DNA of 64,000 nucleotides from Tropicimonas sediminicola (GCF_900188335.1 NZ_FZOY01000002.1:620001-684000), one strand, 5' to 3'; positions 31,645-41,068 are shown, counted from the first letter of the stretch. Notes: a model not told the origin generated them from the letters alone. Numbers and translations are program-made.

Positions 31645-32970
31645 TCAGTCCAGCGCGTTCAGAACATCGCGCAGCGTGCCGACGAGCTGGTCGACATGCG
31701 GCTTCTCGATGATCAGCGGCGGGCTGAGCGCGATGATGTCGCCGGTGGTCCGGATCAGGCACCCCTTGTCATAGGCATCGAGGAAGGCGCTGAAGGCCCG
31801 CTTGGTCGGCGCGCCGGCGATCGGCTCCAGCTCGATCGCCCCGATCAGCCCCATGTTGCGGATATCGACGACATGCCGGCAATCGGCCAGCGAATGCAGG
31901 GCGTCCTCCCAGTAGGGCGCAAGATCCGCCGCACGCTGGAACAGCCCTTCCTCGCGATAGGTCTCGAGCGTGGCGAGGCCGGCGGCCGAGGCAATCGGGT
32001 TGCCGGAATAGGTGTAGCCGTGGAACAGCTCGATCATGTGCTCCGGGCCGGTCATGAAGGAGTCGTGGATCTGGCCCGTGGCCAGCACCGCGCCCATCGG
32101 GATCACCCCGTTGGTCAGCCCCTTCGCGCAGGTGATGAGGTCCGGCATCACCCCGAAATGCTCCGCCGCGAAGGACGACCCGAGCCGGCCGAACCCGGTA
32201 ATGACCTCGTCGAAGATCAGCAGGATGCCGTGCCGGGTGCAGATCTCGCGCAGGCGCTCAAGGTACCCCCTGGGCGGCAGCAGCACGCCGGTCGAGCCGG
32301 CCATCGGTTCCACGATCACCGCGGCGATGGTCTCGCCGCCATGCAGGGCGCAGATCCGCTCCAGCTCGTCGGCCAGATGCGCGCCGTGTTCCGGCTGGCC
32401 GCGGGTCATGGCGTTTTCCGGCAGATGCGTCGCCGGCAGGTGGTCCACCCCGTTCAGGAGGGTGCCGAAGACCTTGCGGTTGTTGACGATGCCGCCGACG
32501 GAGATCCCGCCGAAGTTGACACCGTGGTAGCCGCGCTCGCGGCCGATCAGGCGGGTGCGCTGCCCCTCGCCGCGGGCACGGTGATAGGCGAGCGCGATCT
32601 TCAGCGCGGTCTCGACGGATTCGGACCCGGAGTTGGTGAAGAACACATGTTCGAAGGGCTCGGGCGCCATGTCCCGCACTGCGGAGGCGAGCTGGAACGC
32701 CTTGGGGTGGCCCATCTGGAAGGCCGGTGCATAGTCCAGCTCGGCCGCCTGTGCCTGGATCGCCTCGACTATCTTCGGGCGGCGGTGACCGGCGTTGCAG
32801 CACCAGAGGCCGGCGGTGCCGTCCAGAACCTGGCGGCCGTCGTCGGTGGTGTAATGCATACCCTCGGCAGCCACGAACATGCGCGGGGTCTGCTTGAACT
32901 GGCGGTTTGCAGTGAACGGCATCCAGAACGCACTGAGATCGTTTGGTGCGGGGTTGCGATCGAGCGCCAT
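31645..32970 (-). CDS. omega-amino acid (beta-alanine):pyruvate aminotransferase, class III
   Basis: The 441-residue PLP enzyme of aminotransferase class III opens AFWMPFTANRQFK, typical of omega-amino acid:pyruvate transaminases. Other blocks: NSGSESVETALKIAL (phosphate/PLP contact), the IFDEVITGFGRLG loop carrying the PLP-ring Asp, CAKGLTNG with the Schiff-base Lys, and HGYTYSGNP. It would convert beta-alanine or 3-aminoisobutyrate to the semialdehyde at the end of reductive pyrimidine breakdown. It is the first gene of the minus-strand operon, with a RutR box 49 bases upstream. Confidence 0.93.
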   Translation of the reverse strand: MALDRNPAPNDLSAFWMPFTANRQFKQTPRMFVAAEGMHYTTDDGRQVLDGTAGLWCCNAGHRRPKIVEAIQAQAAELDYAPAFQMGHPKAFQLASAVRDMAPEPFEHVFFTNSGSESVETALKIALAYHRARGEGQRTRLIGRERGYHGVNFGGISVGGIVNNRKVFGTLLNGVDHLPATHLPENAMTRGQPEHGAHLADELERICALHGGETIAAVIVEPMAGSTGVLLPPRGYLERLREICTRHGILLIFDEVITGFGRLGSSFAAEHFGVMPDLITCAKGLTNGVIPMGAVLATGQIHDSFMTGPEHMIELFHGYTYSGNPIASAAGLATLETYREEGLFQRAADLAPYWEDALHSLADCRHVVDIRNMGLIGAIELEPIAGAPTKRAFSAFLDAYDKGCLIRTTGDIIALSPPLIIEKPHVDQLVGTLRDVLNALD

Positions 32971-33018
32971 GTTGTCTCCCTGCTGGCTGCCCTTCTTGCG
33001 GGGTGCGAGCTTGTTTGT

Positions 33019-33034
33019 TTGACCAAATGGTCAG
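33019..33034. promoter_or_regulatory. RutR operator box
   Basis: TTGACCA-AA-TGGTCAG matches the RutR consensus TTGACCA-N2-TGGTCAA of E. coli at all positions but the last. It is a 12-bp near-perfect inverted repeat (TGACCA/TGGTCA) between the divergent aminotransferase (ATG at 32970) and rutR-like (ATG at 33146) genes, so it can control both. In E. coli RutR is released from DNA by uracil or thymine. Confidence 0.85.
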
Positions 33035-33145
33035 GAACACGCTACCACGGGTCGGGGGGCAGTCAAGCGCGGGGCACGAAATGCAGTCAGATGCCTCACA
33101 GGACTCCCGTTTTTGCAGGCAGTTTGATGGAAACTTGAGCGACGC

Positions 33146-33784
33146 ATGAATTCAGAGAAGTCTCCGCCCCGAATCCCGAGCGAGCCCCGCACCCGCATCC
33201 AGCGTCGCAACCACAAGGCCATCCTCGACGCGGCTCTGGATGTCTTTTCTTCCAAGGGTTTCCGCGGCGCGACCGTGGACGAGATCGCGCAGGCGGCGGG
33301 CCTCTCCAAGCCCAACCTGCTCTACTACTTCCCGACCAAGGAGGCGATGCACCTGGCGCTCCTGTCGACGCTGCTCGACGTCTGGCTCGACCCGCTGCGC
33401 ACGCTCGATCCGCAGGGCGATCCGGTGTCGGAGATTCTGGGCTACGTGCGGCGCAAGCTGGAGATGAGTCGCGAGATGCCGCGCGAAAGCCGGATCTTCG
33501 CCAACGAGGTGCTGCAGGGCGGTCCGCATCTGGGCGATACCCTGGGCACGGTGCTGAAACCGCTGGTCGACGAGAAGGTCGAGGTGATCCGTGGCTGGAT
33601 CGCCGCCGGGCGGATCGCCGAGGTGCACCCCTATCACCTGATCTTCTCGATCTGGTCGCTGACCCAGCACTACGCGGATTTCGACGTGCAGGTGCGCACC
33701 GTTCTGGGGGACGAGGGCGCGGACCCCTTTCCCGAAGCCGAACGTTACCTGGTGGCGCTCTTCACGAAGCTGCTCACGCCCTGA
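33146..33784 (+). CDS. rutR: TetR-family regulator RutR (uracil/thymine-responsive)
   Basis: The 212-residue protein has a TetR helix-turn-helix at about 20-66 (GATVDEIAQAAGLSKPNLLYYFPTKEAMHLALL is the visible region). The C-terminal domain resembles E. coli RutR closely, including VRRKLEMSREMPRESRIFANEVLQGGP, IRGWIAAGRIAEVHPYHLIFSIWS and TQHYADF. RutR senses uracil and thymine and controls pyrimidine use. Only a weak ribosome site precedes the ATG. It is divergent from the aminotransferase operon across a RutR box and converges on preA. Autoregulation is likely. Confidence 0.93.
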   Translation: MNSEKSPPRIPSEPRTRIQRRNHKAILDAALDVFSSKGFRGATVDEIAQAAGLSKPNLLYYFPTKEAMHLALLSTLLDVWLDPLRTLDPQGDPVSEILGYVRRKLEMSREMPRESRIFANEVLQGGPHLGDTLGTVLKPLVDEKVEVIRGWIAAGRIAEVHPYHLIFSIWSLTQHYADFDVQVRTVLGDEGADPFPEAERYLVALFTKLLTP

Positions 33785-33801
33785 GCCCTGGCAAACGAGA
33801 A

Positions 33802-33821
33802 CGGGGCGCCGAAGCGCCCCG
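33802..33821. terminator. bidirectional terminator between rutR and preA
   Basis: An 8-bp stem CGGGGCGC/GCGCCCCG with a CGAA tetraloop lies between the convergent stops. On the minus strand it is followed by TTCTCGTTTG, so it fits preA best. Confidence 0.65.
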
Positions 33822-33846
33822 CTGAATATCGTAACATGTCAGACCC

Positions 33847-35154
33847 TTATTCGGCGGCGCAGGCCGTCTGCGGGTTGTTGGGATGGGTCGTCCAGTCACC
33901 GGGCTCGGCCGGGACCTTCTCGCCCGTGCGCAGGTCGAGCTCGCCGGCATCGAGCCGCCGCATGGTGATGCAGCCCTCGATCGGGCAGACGTTGACGCAG
34001 AGGTTGCAGGCGACGCATTCGCTGTCGTCGACCTCGAACACGCGATCCTCCTTCATCACGATGGCCTGGTGCGAGGTGTCCTCGCAGGCGGCAAAGCAGC
34101 GGCCGCACTTGATGCAGGCCTCCTGGTCGATCTCGGCCTTGGTGATGTAGTTGAGGTTGAGGAACTGCCAGTCGGTGACGTTCGGCACCGCGCGGCCGAC
34201 GACCTCGTCGACAGAGGTGTAGCCCTTCTCGTCCATCCAGGAGGAAAGCCCGGCAATCATCTCCTGCACGACGCGGAAGCCATAGGTCATCGCCGCGGTG
34301 CAGACCTGCACGTTGCCCGCGCCGAGCGCCATGAACTCCGCCGCGTCGCGCCAGGTCGTGACGCCGCCGATACCGGAGATCGGCAGGCCGGCGGTTTCGG
34401 GGTTGCGGGCGATCTCGGCCACCATGTTGAGCGCGATCGGCTTCACCGCCGGGCCGCAATAGCCGCCGTGCGTGCCCTTGCCGTCGATCATCGGCTCCGG
34501 GCTCATCGCGTCGAGGTCGACCGAGGTGATCGAGTTGATCGTGTTGATCAGGCTGACCGCATCCGCCCCGCCGCGCTTGGCCGCCTCGGCCGGGTAGACG
34601 ATGTTGGTGACGTTGGGCGTGAGCTTCACGATCACCGGCATCCTGGTGTTCTGCTTGCACCAGCGGGTCACCATCTCGATGTACTCGGGCACCTGCCCCA
34701 CCGCCGAGCCCATGCCGCGCTCCGCCATCCCGTGCGGGCAGCCGAAGTTCAACTCGATCCCGTCGGCGCCGGTTTCCTCGACCACCGGCAGGATCGCCTT
34801 CCAGGCTTCCTCCTCGCAGGGGACCATGAGGCTCACCACCACGGCGCGGTCGGGATAGTCACGCTTCACCGCCTTGATCTCGCGGAGGTTCACCTCCAGC
34901 GGGCGGTCGGTGATCAGCTCGATGTTGTTGAGCCCGAGCAGGCGGCGATCGGCGCCCCAGACGGCGCCGTAGCGCGGACCGTTGACGTTGACGATCGGCG
35001 GGCCTTCCTGGCCTAGGGTCTTCCAGACCACGCCGCCCCAGCCGGCCTCGAAGGCGCGGCGGACGTTGTATTCCTTGTCGGTCGGCGGCGCGGAGGCCAG
35101 CCAGAACGGGTTGGGCGACTTGATGCCGACGAATTCGCTCGCAAGATTTGCCAT
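33847..35154 (-). CDS. preA: NAD-dependent dihydropyrimidine dehydrogenase subunit PreA
   Basis: The 435-residue protein has an FMN-binding dihydroorotate dehydrogenase-like barrel (about 1-320; LNFGCPHGM, KLTPNVTN, GIGGVTTWRDAAEF) and two C-terminal 4Fe-4S motifs (CIKCGRCFAAC with the later DTSHQ, and CVACNLCVNVCP). It reduces uracil and thymine to the 5,6-dihydro forms with PreT. GGGAGA precedes the ATG. It follows preT by 14 bases in the same operon. Confidence 0.96.
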   Translation of the reverse strand: MANLASEFVGIKSPNPFWLASAPPTDKEYNVRRAFEAGWGGVVWKTLGQEGPPIVNVNGPRYGAVWGADRRLLGLNNIELITDRPLEVNLREIKAVKRDYPDRAVVVSLMVPCEEEAWKAILPVVEETGADGIELNFGCPHGMAERGMGSAVGQVPEYIEMVTRWCKQNTRMPVIVKLTPNVTNIVYPAEAAKRGGADAVSLINTINSITSVDLDAMSPEPMIDGKGTHGGYCGPAVKPIALNMVAEIARNPETAGLPISGIGGVTTWRDAAEFMALGAGNVQVCTAAMTYGFRVVQEMIAGLSSWMDEKGYTSVDEVVGRAVPNVTDWQFLNLNYITKAEIDQEACIKCGRCFAACEDTSHQAIVMKEDRVFEVDDSECVACNLCVNVCPIEGCITMRRLDAGELDLRTGEKVPAEPGDWTTHPNNPQTACAAE

Positions 35155-35168
35155 CTGTTAGATCTCCC

Positions 35169-36530
35169 TCACTCGGCTGCGACGGCGGCTTCGCCGACCA
35201 GCGCCAGGTGGATGTCCTCGGCCGCGTCGCGGCCATCGGCGACCGCGGTCACCGTCAGGTCGTCGCCGCCCGCGGCGCAGTCGCCGCCGGCCCAGACGCC
35301 GTCGAGCGAGGTGCGGCCCGGGCCGGTGACCACGATCTTGCCGCCCTCGGTCTCGACCACGCCGGGCACGCCCTCGAGCGACTGTCCGATGGCCTTGAGA
35401 ACCTGGTCGGCCGGCAGCGTGAAGGTCTCCTCGGAGGCTTGCATGCCGTTCGGCGTGTCCTCGGTATAGGCGAAAGTCACGGAGGACACGGTCTGTCCAT
35501 CCGTGGTATTGAAGGCCACCGGCTGGGCGTTGAGGATGATCCGCACGCCACGCGCCGCCGCCAGTTCCTGTTCGAATGTCGAGGCCGAGAGCCGTTCGCG
35601 CCCGCGCCGATAGACCATCGTGACATGCTCGGCGCCCAGCAGCTTGCTCTGGATCGCCGCGTCCACCGCGGTCATGCCGCCGCCGATCACCACCACTTCG
35701 CGGCCGACGGGCAGCTTGGAGAGGTCTTCGGCCTGGCGCAGCTCGGCGATGAAATCAACCGCGTCGCGCACATGGGCATGGGCCTCGCCCTCGACCCGCA
35801 GGGCGTTCACCCCCGGCAGGCCGATGCCGAGGAAGACGGCGTCGAAACCCTCGCGGAGTTCGTCCAGTGTCAGGTTCTCGCCGAGCTTCATGCCGGTCCG
35901 CAGCTCGATCCCGCCGATCTTCAGCAGCCAGTCGACCTCGAAGGAGGCGTAATCCCCGACCGTCTTGTAGGCGGCGATGCCGAATTCGTTGAGACCGCCC
36001 GCCTTTTCGCGGGCGTCGAAAATCACCACGTCATGGCCGCGCATCGCCAGCCGGTGGGCACAGGACAGCCCGGCCGGCCCGGCGCCGACGACGGCGACGC
36101 GCTTGCCGGTCTCGGCGGCGCGGGTGAAGGGGTGGATGCCCTGCTCCATGAGGTGGTCGGTCGCGTAGCGCTGAAGCTGGCCGATCTCCACCGGGCTGCC
36201 CTCGGCCACCTGCCGGACGCAGACTTCCTCGCAGAGCGTCTCGGTCGGGCAGACACGGGCGCACATGCCGCCGAGAATGTTCTGCTCCAGAATCGTCCGG
36301 GCCGCGTTGTCCGGGGTGCCGGTCTGGATCTGCCGGATGAACATCGGGATATCGATGTCGGTCGGGCAGGCCGTGACGCAGGGCGCGTCGTGACAGAAGT
36401 AGCAACGGTCCGCCGCGACATGGGCCTCGTGCGCGTCAAGCGGCGGGTGAAGCTCGTCGAAATTCCGGTTGTAGCTGGCCTGATCGAGTCGTCCGGGCAC
36501 GACCCCTGGCGTCCTCTGGCTGTTTTGCAT
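35169..36530 (-). CDS. preT: NAD(P)-dependent oxidoreductase PreT (dihydropyrimidine dehydrogenase, FAD subunit)
   Basis: The protein has 453 residues from the ATG at 36530. An in-frame ATG eight codons upstream lies too close to its AAAGGAA. It has an N-terminal Fe-S domain ([20 protein letters not shown], later [11 protein letters not shown]), a FAD Rossmann motif [16 protein letters not shown] near residue 145 and an NAD motif [13 protein letters not shown] near 285. The layout is that of glutamate synthase small subunits and PreT. It passes electrons from NADH to PreA. It is the first gene of preTA. Confidence 0.95.
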   Translation of the reverse strand: MQNSQRTPGVVPGRLDQASYNRNFDELHPPLDAHEAHVAADRCYFCHDAPCVTACPTDIDIPMFIRQIQTGTPDNAARTILEQNILGGMCARVCPTETLCEEVCVRQVAEGSPVEIGQLQRYATDHLMEQGIHPFTRAAETGKRVAVVGAGPAGLSCAHRLAMRGHDVVIFDAREKAGGLNEFGIAAYKTVGDYASFEVDWLLKIGGIELRTGMKLGENLTLDELREGFDAVFLGIGLPGVNALRVEGEAHAHVRDAVDFIAELRQAEDLSKLPVGREVVVIGGGMTAVDAAIQSKLLGAEHVTMVYRRGRERLSASTFEQELAAARGVRIILNAQPVAFNTTDGQTVSSVTFAYTEDTPNGMQASEETFTLPADQVLKAIGQSLEGVPGVVETEGGKIVVTGPGRTSLDGVWAGGDCAAGGDDLTVTAVADGRDAAEDIHLALVGEAAVAAE

Positions 36531-36538
36531 CGTGCAAA
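36524..36538. promoter_or_regulatory. TTTGCA-TCG-TGCAAA palindrome over the preT start codon
   Basis: A perfect 6-bp inverted repeat with a 3-base centre overlaps the proposed preT ATG (36530-36528). It could be an operator or an mRNA hairpin affecting initiation. The wider 290-bp gap to accB contains an AT-rich block (36580-36610) that probably holds the divergent promoters, including a single RutR-like half-site TTGACC (36583-36578, minus strand). Confidence 0.3.
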
Positions 36539-36820
36539 CCCCTGCTGGAGACATTTCCTTTCTTCAACGCTGGCACAGGTCAAATTTTTTATCAAACGGT
36601 AAATTTTGTGATTTTGCCTGCGGCCAGGGCTGCATTCCGCGAGAGGCGCGATTTTGGGCAGCGGAACGGGTGGATTGGTGGCTCAGAAGGCAGAGCCGGC
36701 GTTCAAAAACCCGACTCCGGGCATCGGCGCGGGCGCCTTCTATGCGCAACGTCCCTTTTAACGGCCGTGACGTTCCGTTACATGGAAGCATATTTTTCAG
36801 GAACCAGAGGCAAGGGCCAC

Positions 36821-37312
36821 ATGACCAGGAAGAGTCAGGACGCGGATGTCGCCTTCATCGAGGCGCTCGCGGAGCTGCTGCGGGCAAACGAGTTGACCGA
36901 GCTGGAAGTCAAACGCGAATACGGTGAGGACGACAGCCTGAACGTGCGGGTGTGCCGCCATCTCGCCGCGGCGCCGGCGCCGGTCGCCTATGCCGCTCCC
37001 GCGGCTGCGCCGGCCCCCGCTGCCGCACCGGCCGCTCCCGCCGAGGCCGCAGCCCCCGTCGAGGATCCGGCTCAGCTGCCCGGCGCGGTCACCTCGCCGA
37101 TGGTCGGCACGGTCTACATGGCCGCCGAGCCCGGCGCCGCACCCTTCGTCGAAGTGGGCACGACCGTGTCCGAGGGCCAGACGGTGCTGATCGTCGAGGC
37201 CATGAAGACCATGAACCAGATCCCCGCGCCGCGGTCCGGCACGGTCAAGCGCATCCTGGTCGAGAACGGCGCCCCGGTGGAATTCGGCGCCCCCCTGATG
37301 ATCATCGAATGA
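36821..37312 (+). CDS. accB: acetyl-CoA carboxylase biotin carboxyl carrier protein
   Basis: The 163-residue protein starts at 36821. An N-terminal helical part (about 1-45) is joined by an Ala/Pro-rich linker (about 50-90) to the biotinyl domain. The biotin-accepting Lys is in EAMKTMN near residue 128, with the thumb-like PFVEVG stretch before it. It carries carboxybiotin between AccC and the carboxyltransferase in malonyl-CoA synthesis. Its stop overlaps the accC start. Confidence 0.97.
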   Translation: MTRKSQDADVAFIEALAELLRANELTELEVKREYGEDDSLNVRVCRHLAAAPAPVAYAAPAAAPAPAAAPAAPAEAAAPVEDPAQLPGAVTSPMVGTVYMAAEPGAAPFVEVGTTVSEGQTVLIVEAMKTMNQIPAPRSGTVKRILVENGAPVEFGAPLMIIE

Positions 37313-38658
37313 TGTTCGACAAGATCCTGATCGCCAACCGCGGCGAGATCGCCCTGCGCGTGATCCGGGCCTGCCGCGAAATGGGCATCCGCTCGGTCGC
37401 CGTGCATTCCACCGCGGACAGCGATGCGATGCACGTGCGCCTGGCCGACGAGAGCGTCTGCATCGGCCCGCCGCCCTCGCCCCAGAGCTACCTGTCCTTC
37501 CCCAACATCATCTCGGCCTGCGAGATCACCGGGGCGGACGCGATTCACCCTGGCTACGGCTTCCTCTCGGAAAACGCGGCCTTCGTGCAGATCGTGGAAG
37601 ACCACGACATCACCTTCATCGGCCCCAAGGCGGAGCACATCCGCGTCATGGGCGACAAGATCACCGCCAAGGAGACGATGAAGAACCTCGGCGTGCCCTG
37701 CGTGCCGGGCTCCGACGGCGGCGTGCCGGACCTCGAGACCGCCGAGAAGGTGGCCGCCGAGATCGGCTACCCGGTGATCGTCAAGGCCACCGCCGGCGGC
37801 GGCGGTCGCGGGATGAAGCTCGCCAAGACGGCGGCGGACCTGCCCAACGCCTTCCGCACCGCCCGCTCCGAGAGCAAGGCGGCCTTCGGCAATGACGAGG
37901 TCTATATCGAGAAGTACCTCACCAAGCCGCGCCACATCGAGATCCAGGTCTTCGGCGACGGCAAGGGCAATGCCGTGCACCTCGGCGAGCGCGATTGCTC
38001 GCTGCAGCGCCGGCACCAGAAGGTCTTCGAGGAGGCCCCCGGCCCGGTGATCGATGCCGAGACCCGCAACCGGATCGGCAACATCTGCGCCGACGCCGTG
38101 GCCCGCATCAACTACATCGGTGCCGGCACGATCGAGTTCCTGTTCGAGGACGGCGAGTTCTACTTCATCGAGATGAACACGCGGCTTCAGGTCGAGCATC
38201 CGGTCACCGAAGGCATCTTCGGCGTCGACCTCGTGCGCGAGCAGATCCGCGTGGCCCAAGGCCTGCCGCTTTCGTTCAGCCAGGACGACCTGGTGGTGAA
38301 CGGCCATGCCATCGAGGTACGGATCAACGCCGAGAAGCTGCCGAACTTCACCCCCTGCCCCGGCACCGTTGGCATGTACCACGCCCCCGGCGGGCTGGGC
38401 GTGCGGATGGATTCGGCGCTCTACGGCGGCTATACGATCCCGCCCTATTACGACAGCCTGATCGGCAAGCTGATCGTGCACGGCCGCGACCGCGAAGAGG
38501 CGCTGTCGCGCCTGCAACGCGCGCTCAGCGAGATCGTGATCGAGGGCATCGACACGACCCTGCCGCTGTTCGACGGCCTGCTGGCGGAACCCGATATCCG
38601 TGCCGGGAACTACGACATCCACTGGCTGGAGAAATGGCTGGCCGCCCAGGGCGCGTGA
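37312..38658 (+). CDS. accC: acetyl-CoA carboxylase biotin carboxylase subunit
   Basis: The 448-residue ATP-grasp enzyme opens [21 protein letters not shown]. It has the Gly-rich loop [13 protein letters not shown] (about 160-172), the [13 protein letters not shown] and [11 protein letters not shown] blocks with the catalytic residues, and the [13 protein letters not shown]-like [12 protein letters not shown]. An ATG three bases earlier overlaps the accB stop (ATGA), so coupling is tight either way. It carboxylates biotin on AccB with bicarbonate and ATP. Confidence 0.97.
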   Translation: MFDKILIANRGEIALRVIRACREMGIRSVAVHSTADSDAMHVRLADESVCIGPPPSPQSYLSFPNIISACEITGADAIHPGYGFLSENAAFVQIVEDHDITFIGPKAEHIRVMGDKITAKETMKNLGVPCVPGSDGGVPDLETAEKVAAEIGYPVIVKATAGGGGRGMKLAKTAADLPNAFRTARSESKAAFGNDEVYIEKYLTKPRHIEIQVFGDGKGNAVHLGERDCSLQRRHQKVFEEAPGPVIDAETRNRIGNICADAVARINYIGAGTIEFLFEDGEFYFIEMNTRLQVEHPVTEGIFGVDLVREQIRVAQGLPLSFSQDDLVVNGHAIEVRINAEKLPNFTPCPGTVGMYHAPGGLGVRMDSALYGGYTIPPYYDSLIGKLIVHGRDREEALSRLQRALSEIVIEGIDTTLPLFDGLLAEPDIRAGNYDIHWLEKWLAAQGA

Positions 38659-38746
38659 CACGCCCGCACAACGACCCCCGCCGCGCCCGGAGCGACGTCT
38701 CCGGGCCGGCACGCATCGCGGCGGCCGCCTCCCGGATCCGGACGCG

Positions 38747-39382
38747 ATGGACCTGACCCCCGATCTCCTTCTGCGTGGCTATGCCTCCGGCATCTTCCCG
38801 ATGGCCGAGAGCCGGGAGGACACCGAAGTGTTCTGGGTCGAGCCGCGGATGCGCGGCATCTTTCCCCTGGATGGGTTCCGGATCTCCCGTTCGCTCCGCC
38901 GACGCCTCCGCAGCGGCTGTTACACCGTCTCGACCGACCGGGATTTCACCGGCGTGCTCGAGGGATGCGCCGACCGTCCGGAAACCTGGATCAACCGCAC
39001 GATCTTCGATCTCTACACCCAGCTCCACGCGGCGGGCCACGCGCATTCGCTGGAGGTCTGGGAGGGTGAGGAACTGGTCGGCGGTGTCTATGGTGTGACG
39101 CTCGGCGGCGCCTTCTTCGGAGAGAGCATGTTCTCGCGGCGCACCGATGCCTCGAAGGTCGCGCTGGCCTACCTCGTGGATCGCTTGCGGCAGGGGGGCT
39201 TCACGCTTTTCGACGCGCAGTTCCTGACGCCGCACCTCGCCAGCCTCGGGGCCATCGAGATCACGCAGGCGGAGTATCGGAAGCGGCTGGCCGAGGCGCT
39301 GGCCGTGCGGGCCGATTTCGACGCCACCGGCCCCCTGCCCTCGGCTCAGTCGTTGCTACAGCGCAGCAGCCAGACGTCGTAG
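38747..39382 (+). CDS. aat: leucyl/phenylalanyl-tRNA-protein transferase
   Basis: The 211-residue protein adds Leu or Phe to proteins with N-terminal Lys/Arg, marking them for ClpS-ClpAP. Family blocks are clear: GYASGIFPMAE, FWVEPRMRGIFPLD, WINRTIFDLYTQLH, HSLEVWEGEELVGGVYGV, FGESMFSR and FDAQFLTPHLASLGA. There is no strong Shine-Dalgarno at 38747. Its last 37 bases overlap the 3' end of the convergent DUF2155 gene. Confidence 0.96.
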   Translation: MDLTPDLLLRGYASGIFPMAESREDTEVFWVEPRMRGIFPLDGFRISRSLRRRLRSGCYTVSTDRDFTGVLEGCADRPETWINRTIFDLYTQLHAAGHAHSLEVWEGEELVGGVYGVTLGGAFFGESMFSRRTDASKVALAYLVDRLRQGGFTLFDAQFLTPHLASLGAIEITQAEYRKRLAEALAVRADFDATGPLPSAQSLLQRSSQTS

Positions 39383-39699
39383 CGCGGGTGGTCCATCGCC
39401 TTGAGCGCCGGCGAGGAAGCGATCATCCAACCGGAGAAGGCCGGATCGCCGGAGGTCACGTCCCGGATCTCGAGCCAGCCGAAGGCGTCCGAGTTGGGGT
39501 TGCTCGCCGGGTAGCGGCAATCGCCAAGCGTGATCGACAGGCGGCCGAAGAGCTTGGTCTCGCCGCGCCCGATGCTGATGTCGGTGGTCTCGCCGTTGAT
39601 CTTGTCGAGCAGGCGGATCTCGCCGCCACTGGCGCTCCGCGCCTCCTGCTGGGCGAACGCGGGCGCGGCCGCGAGCAACGCGATCGCCAGCCAGCGCAT
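39346..39699 (-). CDS. DUF2155 domain-containing periplasmic protein
   Basis: The 117-residue product has a Sec signal (MRWLAIALLAAAPAFAQ) and the DUF2155 domain: EIRLLDKINGETTDISI, then GDCRYPASNPNSDAF and FSGWMIASSPALKAMDHPRYDVWLLRC. Two Cys residues probably form a disulfide. The ATG at 39699 overlaps the mlaD stop (TGATG); a GTG one codon earlier is possible. It is tightly linked to mlaD and NDUFA12 in alphaproteobacteria, but its role is unknown. Its 3' end overlaps aat on the other strand. Confidence 0.92.
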   Translation of the reverse strand: MRWLAIALLAAAPAFAQQEARSASGGEIRLLDKINGETTDISIGRGETKLFGRLSITLGDCRYPASNPNSDAFGWLEIRDVTSGDPAFSGWMIASSPALKAMDHPRYDVWLLRCSND

Positions 39700-40151
39700 C
39701 ACTCGTCCTCGGTCGAGCTGACGAACTTGGCCAGCAGACCCAGGAGACTGAGCGCCCCTTGCGTGTCCTCGATCTCCGAGCCCGGTTCGAGGTTGAAGGG
39801 CGAGCCGCCGGGCACCAGTTCGACGAAGTTGCCGCCGAGCAGACCTTCGGAGGAGATCGCGATGGAGCTGTCCTCCGGCACTTCGAGGCTGTCGGCCACG
39901 TTGAGCGTGACATCGGCCCGGAAGGTCTGGTGGTTGAGGTCGAGCCCGGTCACCGTGCCGACCTTGACCCCTGCGAGGCGAACGTCGGTGCCGACGGTGA
40001 TGCCTTCGGCGGAGCGGAAGCTGGCGGTGAGATCATAGCCCGCGCCCTGGCTCGGCGACATGCCCGCGCCCTGGCTGGCATAGACGAGGAAGCCGACAGC
40101 GACGGCAAGGGTTGCCGCACCGGCGAGGATTTCTCCGGGACTTTCAGACAT
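39699..40151 (-). CDS. mlaD: outer membrane lipid asymmetry protein MlaD (MCE domain)
   Basis: The 150-residue protein has one N-terminal TM (about 8-25) and a single MCE domain (YDLTASFRSAEGITVGTDVRLAGVKVGTVTGLDL, then SSEGLLGGNFVELVPGG). MlaD forms a hexameric ring on the inner membrane that shuttles phospholipids to or from the outer membrane with MlaEF and MlaC. Here mlaEF are not adjacent; instead it lies between NDUFA12 and DUF2155. Confidence 0.92.
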   Translation of the reverse strand: MSESPGEILAGAATLAVAVGFLVYASQGAGMSPSQGAGYDLTASFRSAEGITVGTDVRLAGVKVGTVTGLDLNHQTFRADVTLNVADSLEVPEDSSIAISSEGLLGGNFVELVPGGSPFNLEPGSEIEDTQGALSLLGLLAKFVSSTEDE

Positions 40152-40214
40152 GGCTACCTCCGCGCCTCAGGATTGTGGCCGGCCCGAGGTCGCAACGCCG
40201 CGCGAACGCAATGG

Positions 40215-40601
40215 TCATTCAGGCGTCCACGCCTCGTAATCGCTGCGCGCCACCGGATCGGTGCGACGCAGGGAGCCGGCCGGCTTGTAGGCCATGTCCG
40301 GCATCCCGGTGAGATTCTCGACATGCGGCTTTTCCCACGGCTTGTGGGGCAGCGGCCGGTCGCTGGGCGGCTCGTCGTACATCCGGTGCAGCCAGCCATG
40401 CCACTCGGGCGGCACCTTGCTGGCCTCGATCTCCCCGTCGTAGATCACCCACCGCTTGCTGTCGTCGGCATTGCGGTAATAGACGTTGCCGTCCTTGTCC
40501 TCGCCGACCTTCTGGCCGTGGCGAGAGGTGAAAAGCTGGGTGCCGTAGGTCTGGCCGTCCCACCAGATGATGGCGCGGAGAACCGAATTGAGGATACCCA
40601 T
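40215..40601 (-). CDS. NADH:ubiquinone oxidoreductase accessory subunit NDUFA12
   Basis: The 128-residue protein matches the NDUFA12/B17.2 family: [23 protein letters not shown], then NVYYR and [30 protein letters not shown]. It is an accessory subunit of complex I found in mitochondria and alphaproteobacteria, located in the matrix or cytoplasmic arm. It is not in the nuo operon but in the mlaD block. Confidence 0.96.
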   Translation of the reverse strand: MGILNSVLRAIIWWDGQTYGTQLFTSRHGQKVGEDKDGNVYYRNADDSKRWVIYDGEIEASKVPPEWHGWLHRMYDEPPSDRPLPHKPWEKPHVENLTGMPDMAYKPAGSLRRTDPVARSDYEAWTPE

Positions 40602-40684
40602 GAAAGCCTCCGGATGCGTGTCGCGATCCGGTATGGACCAACTGCGCCCCGAGGTCCAGTGATCAGCGCGGCAGAGCCCGCCGA

Positions 40685-41068
40685 TCAGTCCGGCAGGCGG
40701 GCCGTCACCTCGATCTCGATCTTCATCTCCGGCTCCTGAAGGCCCGCGGTGATCATCGTCGCCGCCGGTTTGGCCCTGCCAAACGCCGCCCGCGTGGCAG
40801 GCCAGCATGCCGGCCAGTCACCGGCGTCGGGCAGGATGTAACGCACGCGCACCACGTCATCGAGGCTCGCCCCCGCCTCGACCAGCGCCCGGCCGATCGT
40901 GGCCAGCGCGTTCGAGCATTGCATCTCGACTTCCTGCGGCATCTGCATCGTCGCGTAGTCGTATCCGGTGGTGCCGGAAACGAAGACCCATCCGTCGCAG
41001 ACCACGGCCCTGGAATAGCCGATCTGCTCCTCGAAGGGCGATCCTGTGGAAATCAACTGCCTTGGCAT
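40685..41068 (-). CDS. RidA family protein (enamine/imine deaminase-like)
   Basis: The 127-residue protein has the YjgF/YER057c/UK114 fold: [44 protein letters not shown] and a C-terminal [13 protein letters not shown]. The Arg of RVRYIL matches the catalytic Arg105 region of RidA. Family members hydrolyse reactive 2-aminoacrylate-type enamines. The usual C-terminal Glu120 equivalent aligns with IEIEV. It is monocistronic. Confidence 0.9.
   Translation of the reverse strand: MPRQLISTGSPFEEQIGYSRAVVCDGWVFVSGTTGYDYATMQMPQEVEMQCSNALATIGRALVEAGASLDDVVRVRYILPDAGDWPACWPATRAAFGRAKPAATMITAGLQEPEMKIEIEVTARLPD

Noticed and set aside
31009-33138. A 709-codon plus-strand frame opposite the ACT and aminotransferase genes
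   Set aside because: There is no recognisable domain or ribosome site, and it mirrors highly conserved minus-strand genes.
36578-36583. A second RutR operator before preT
   Set aside because: Only one half-site (TTGACC) is present and the opposite arm does not match, so it is not called an operator.
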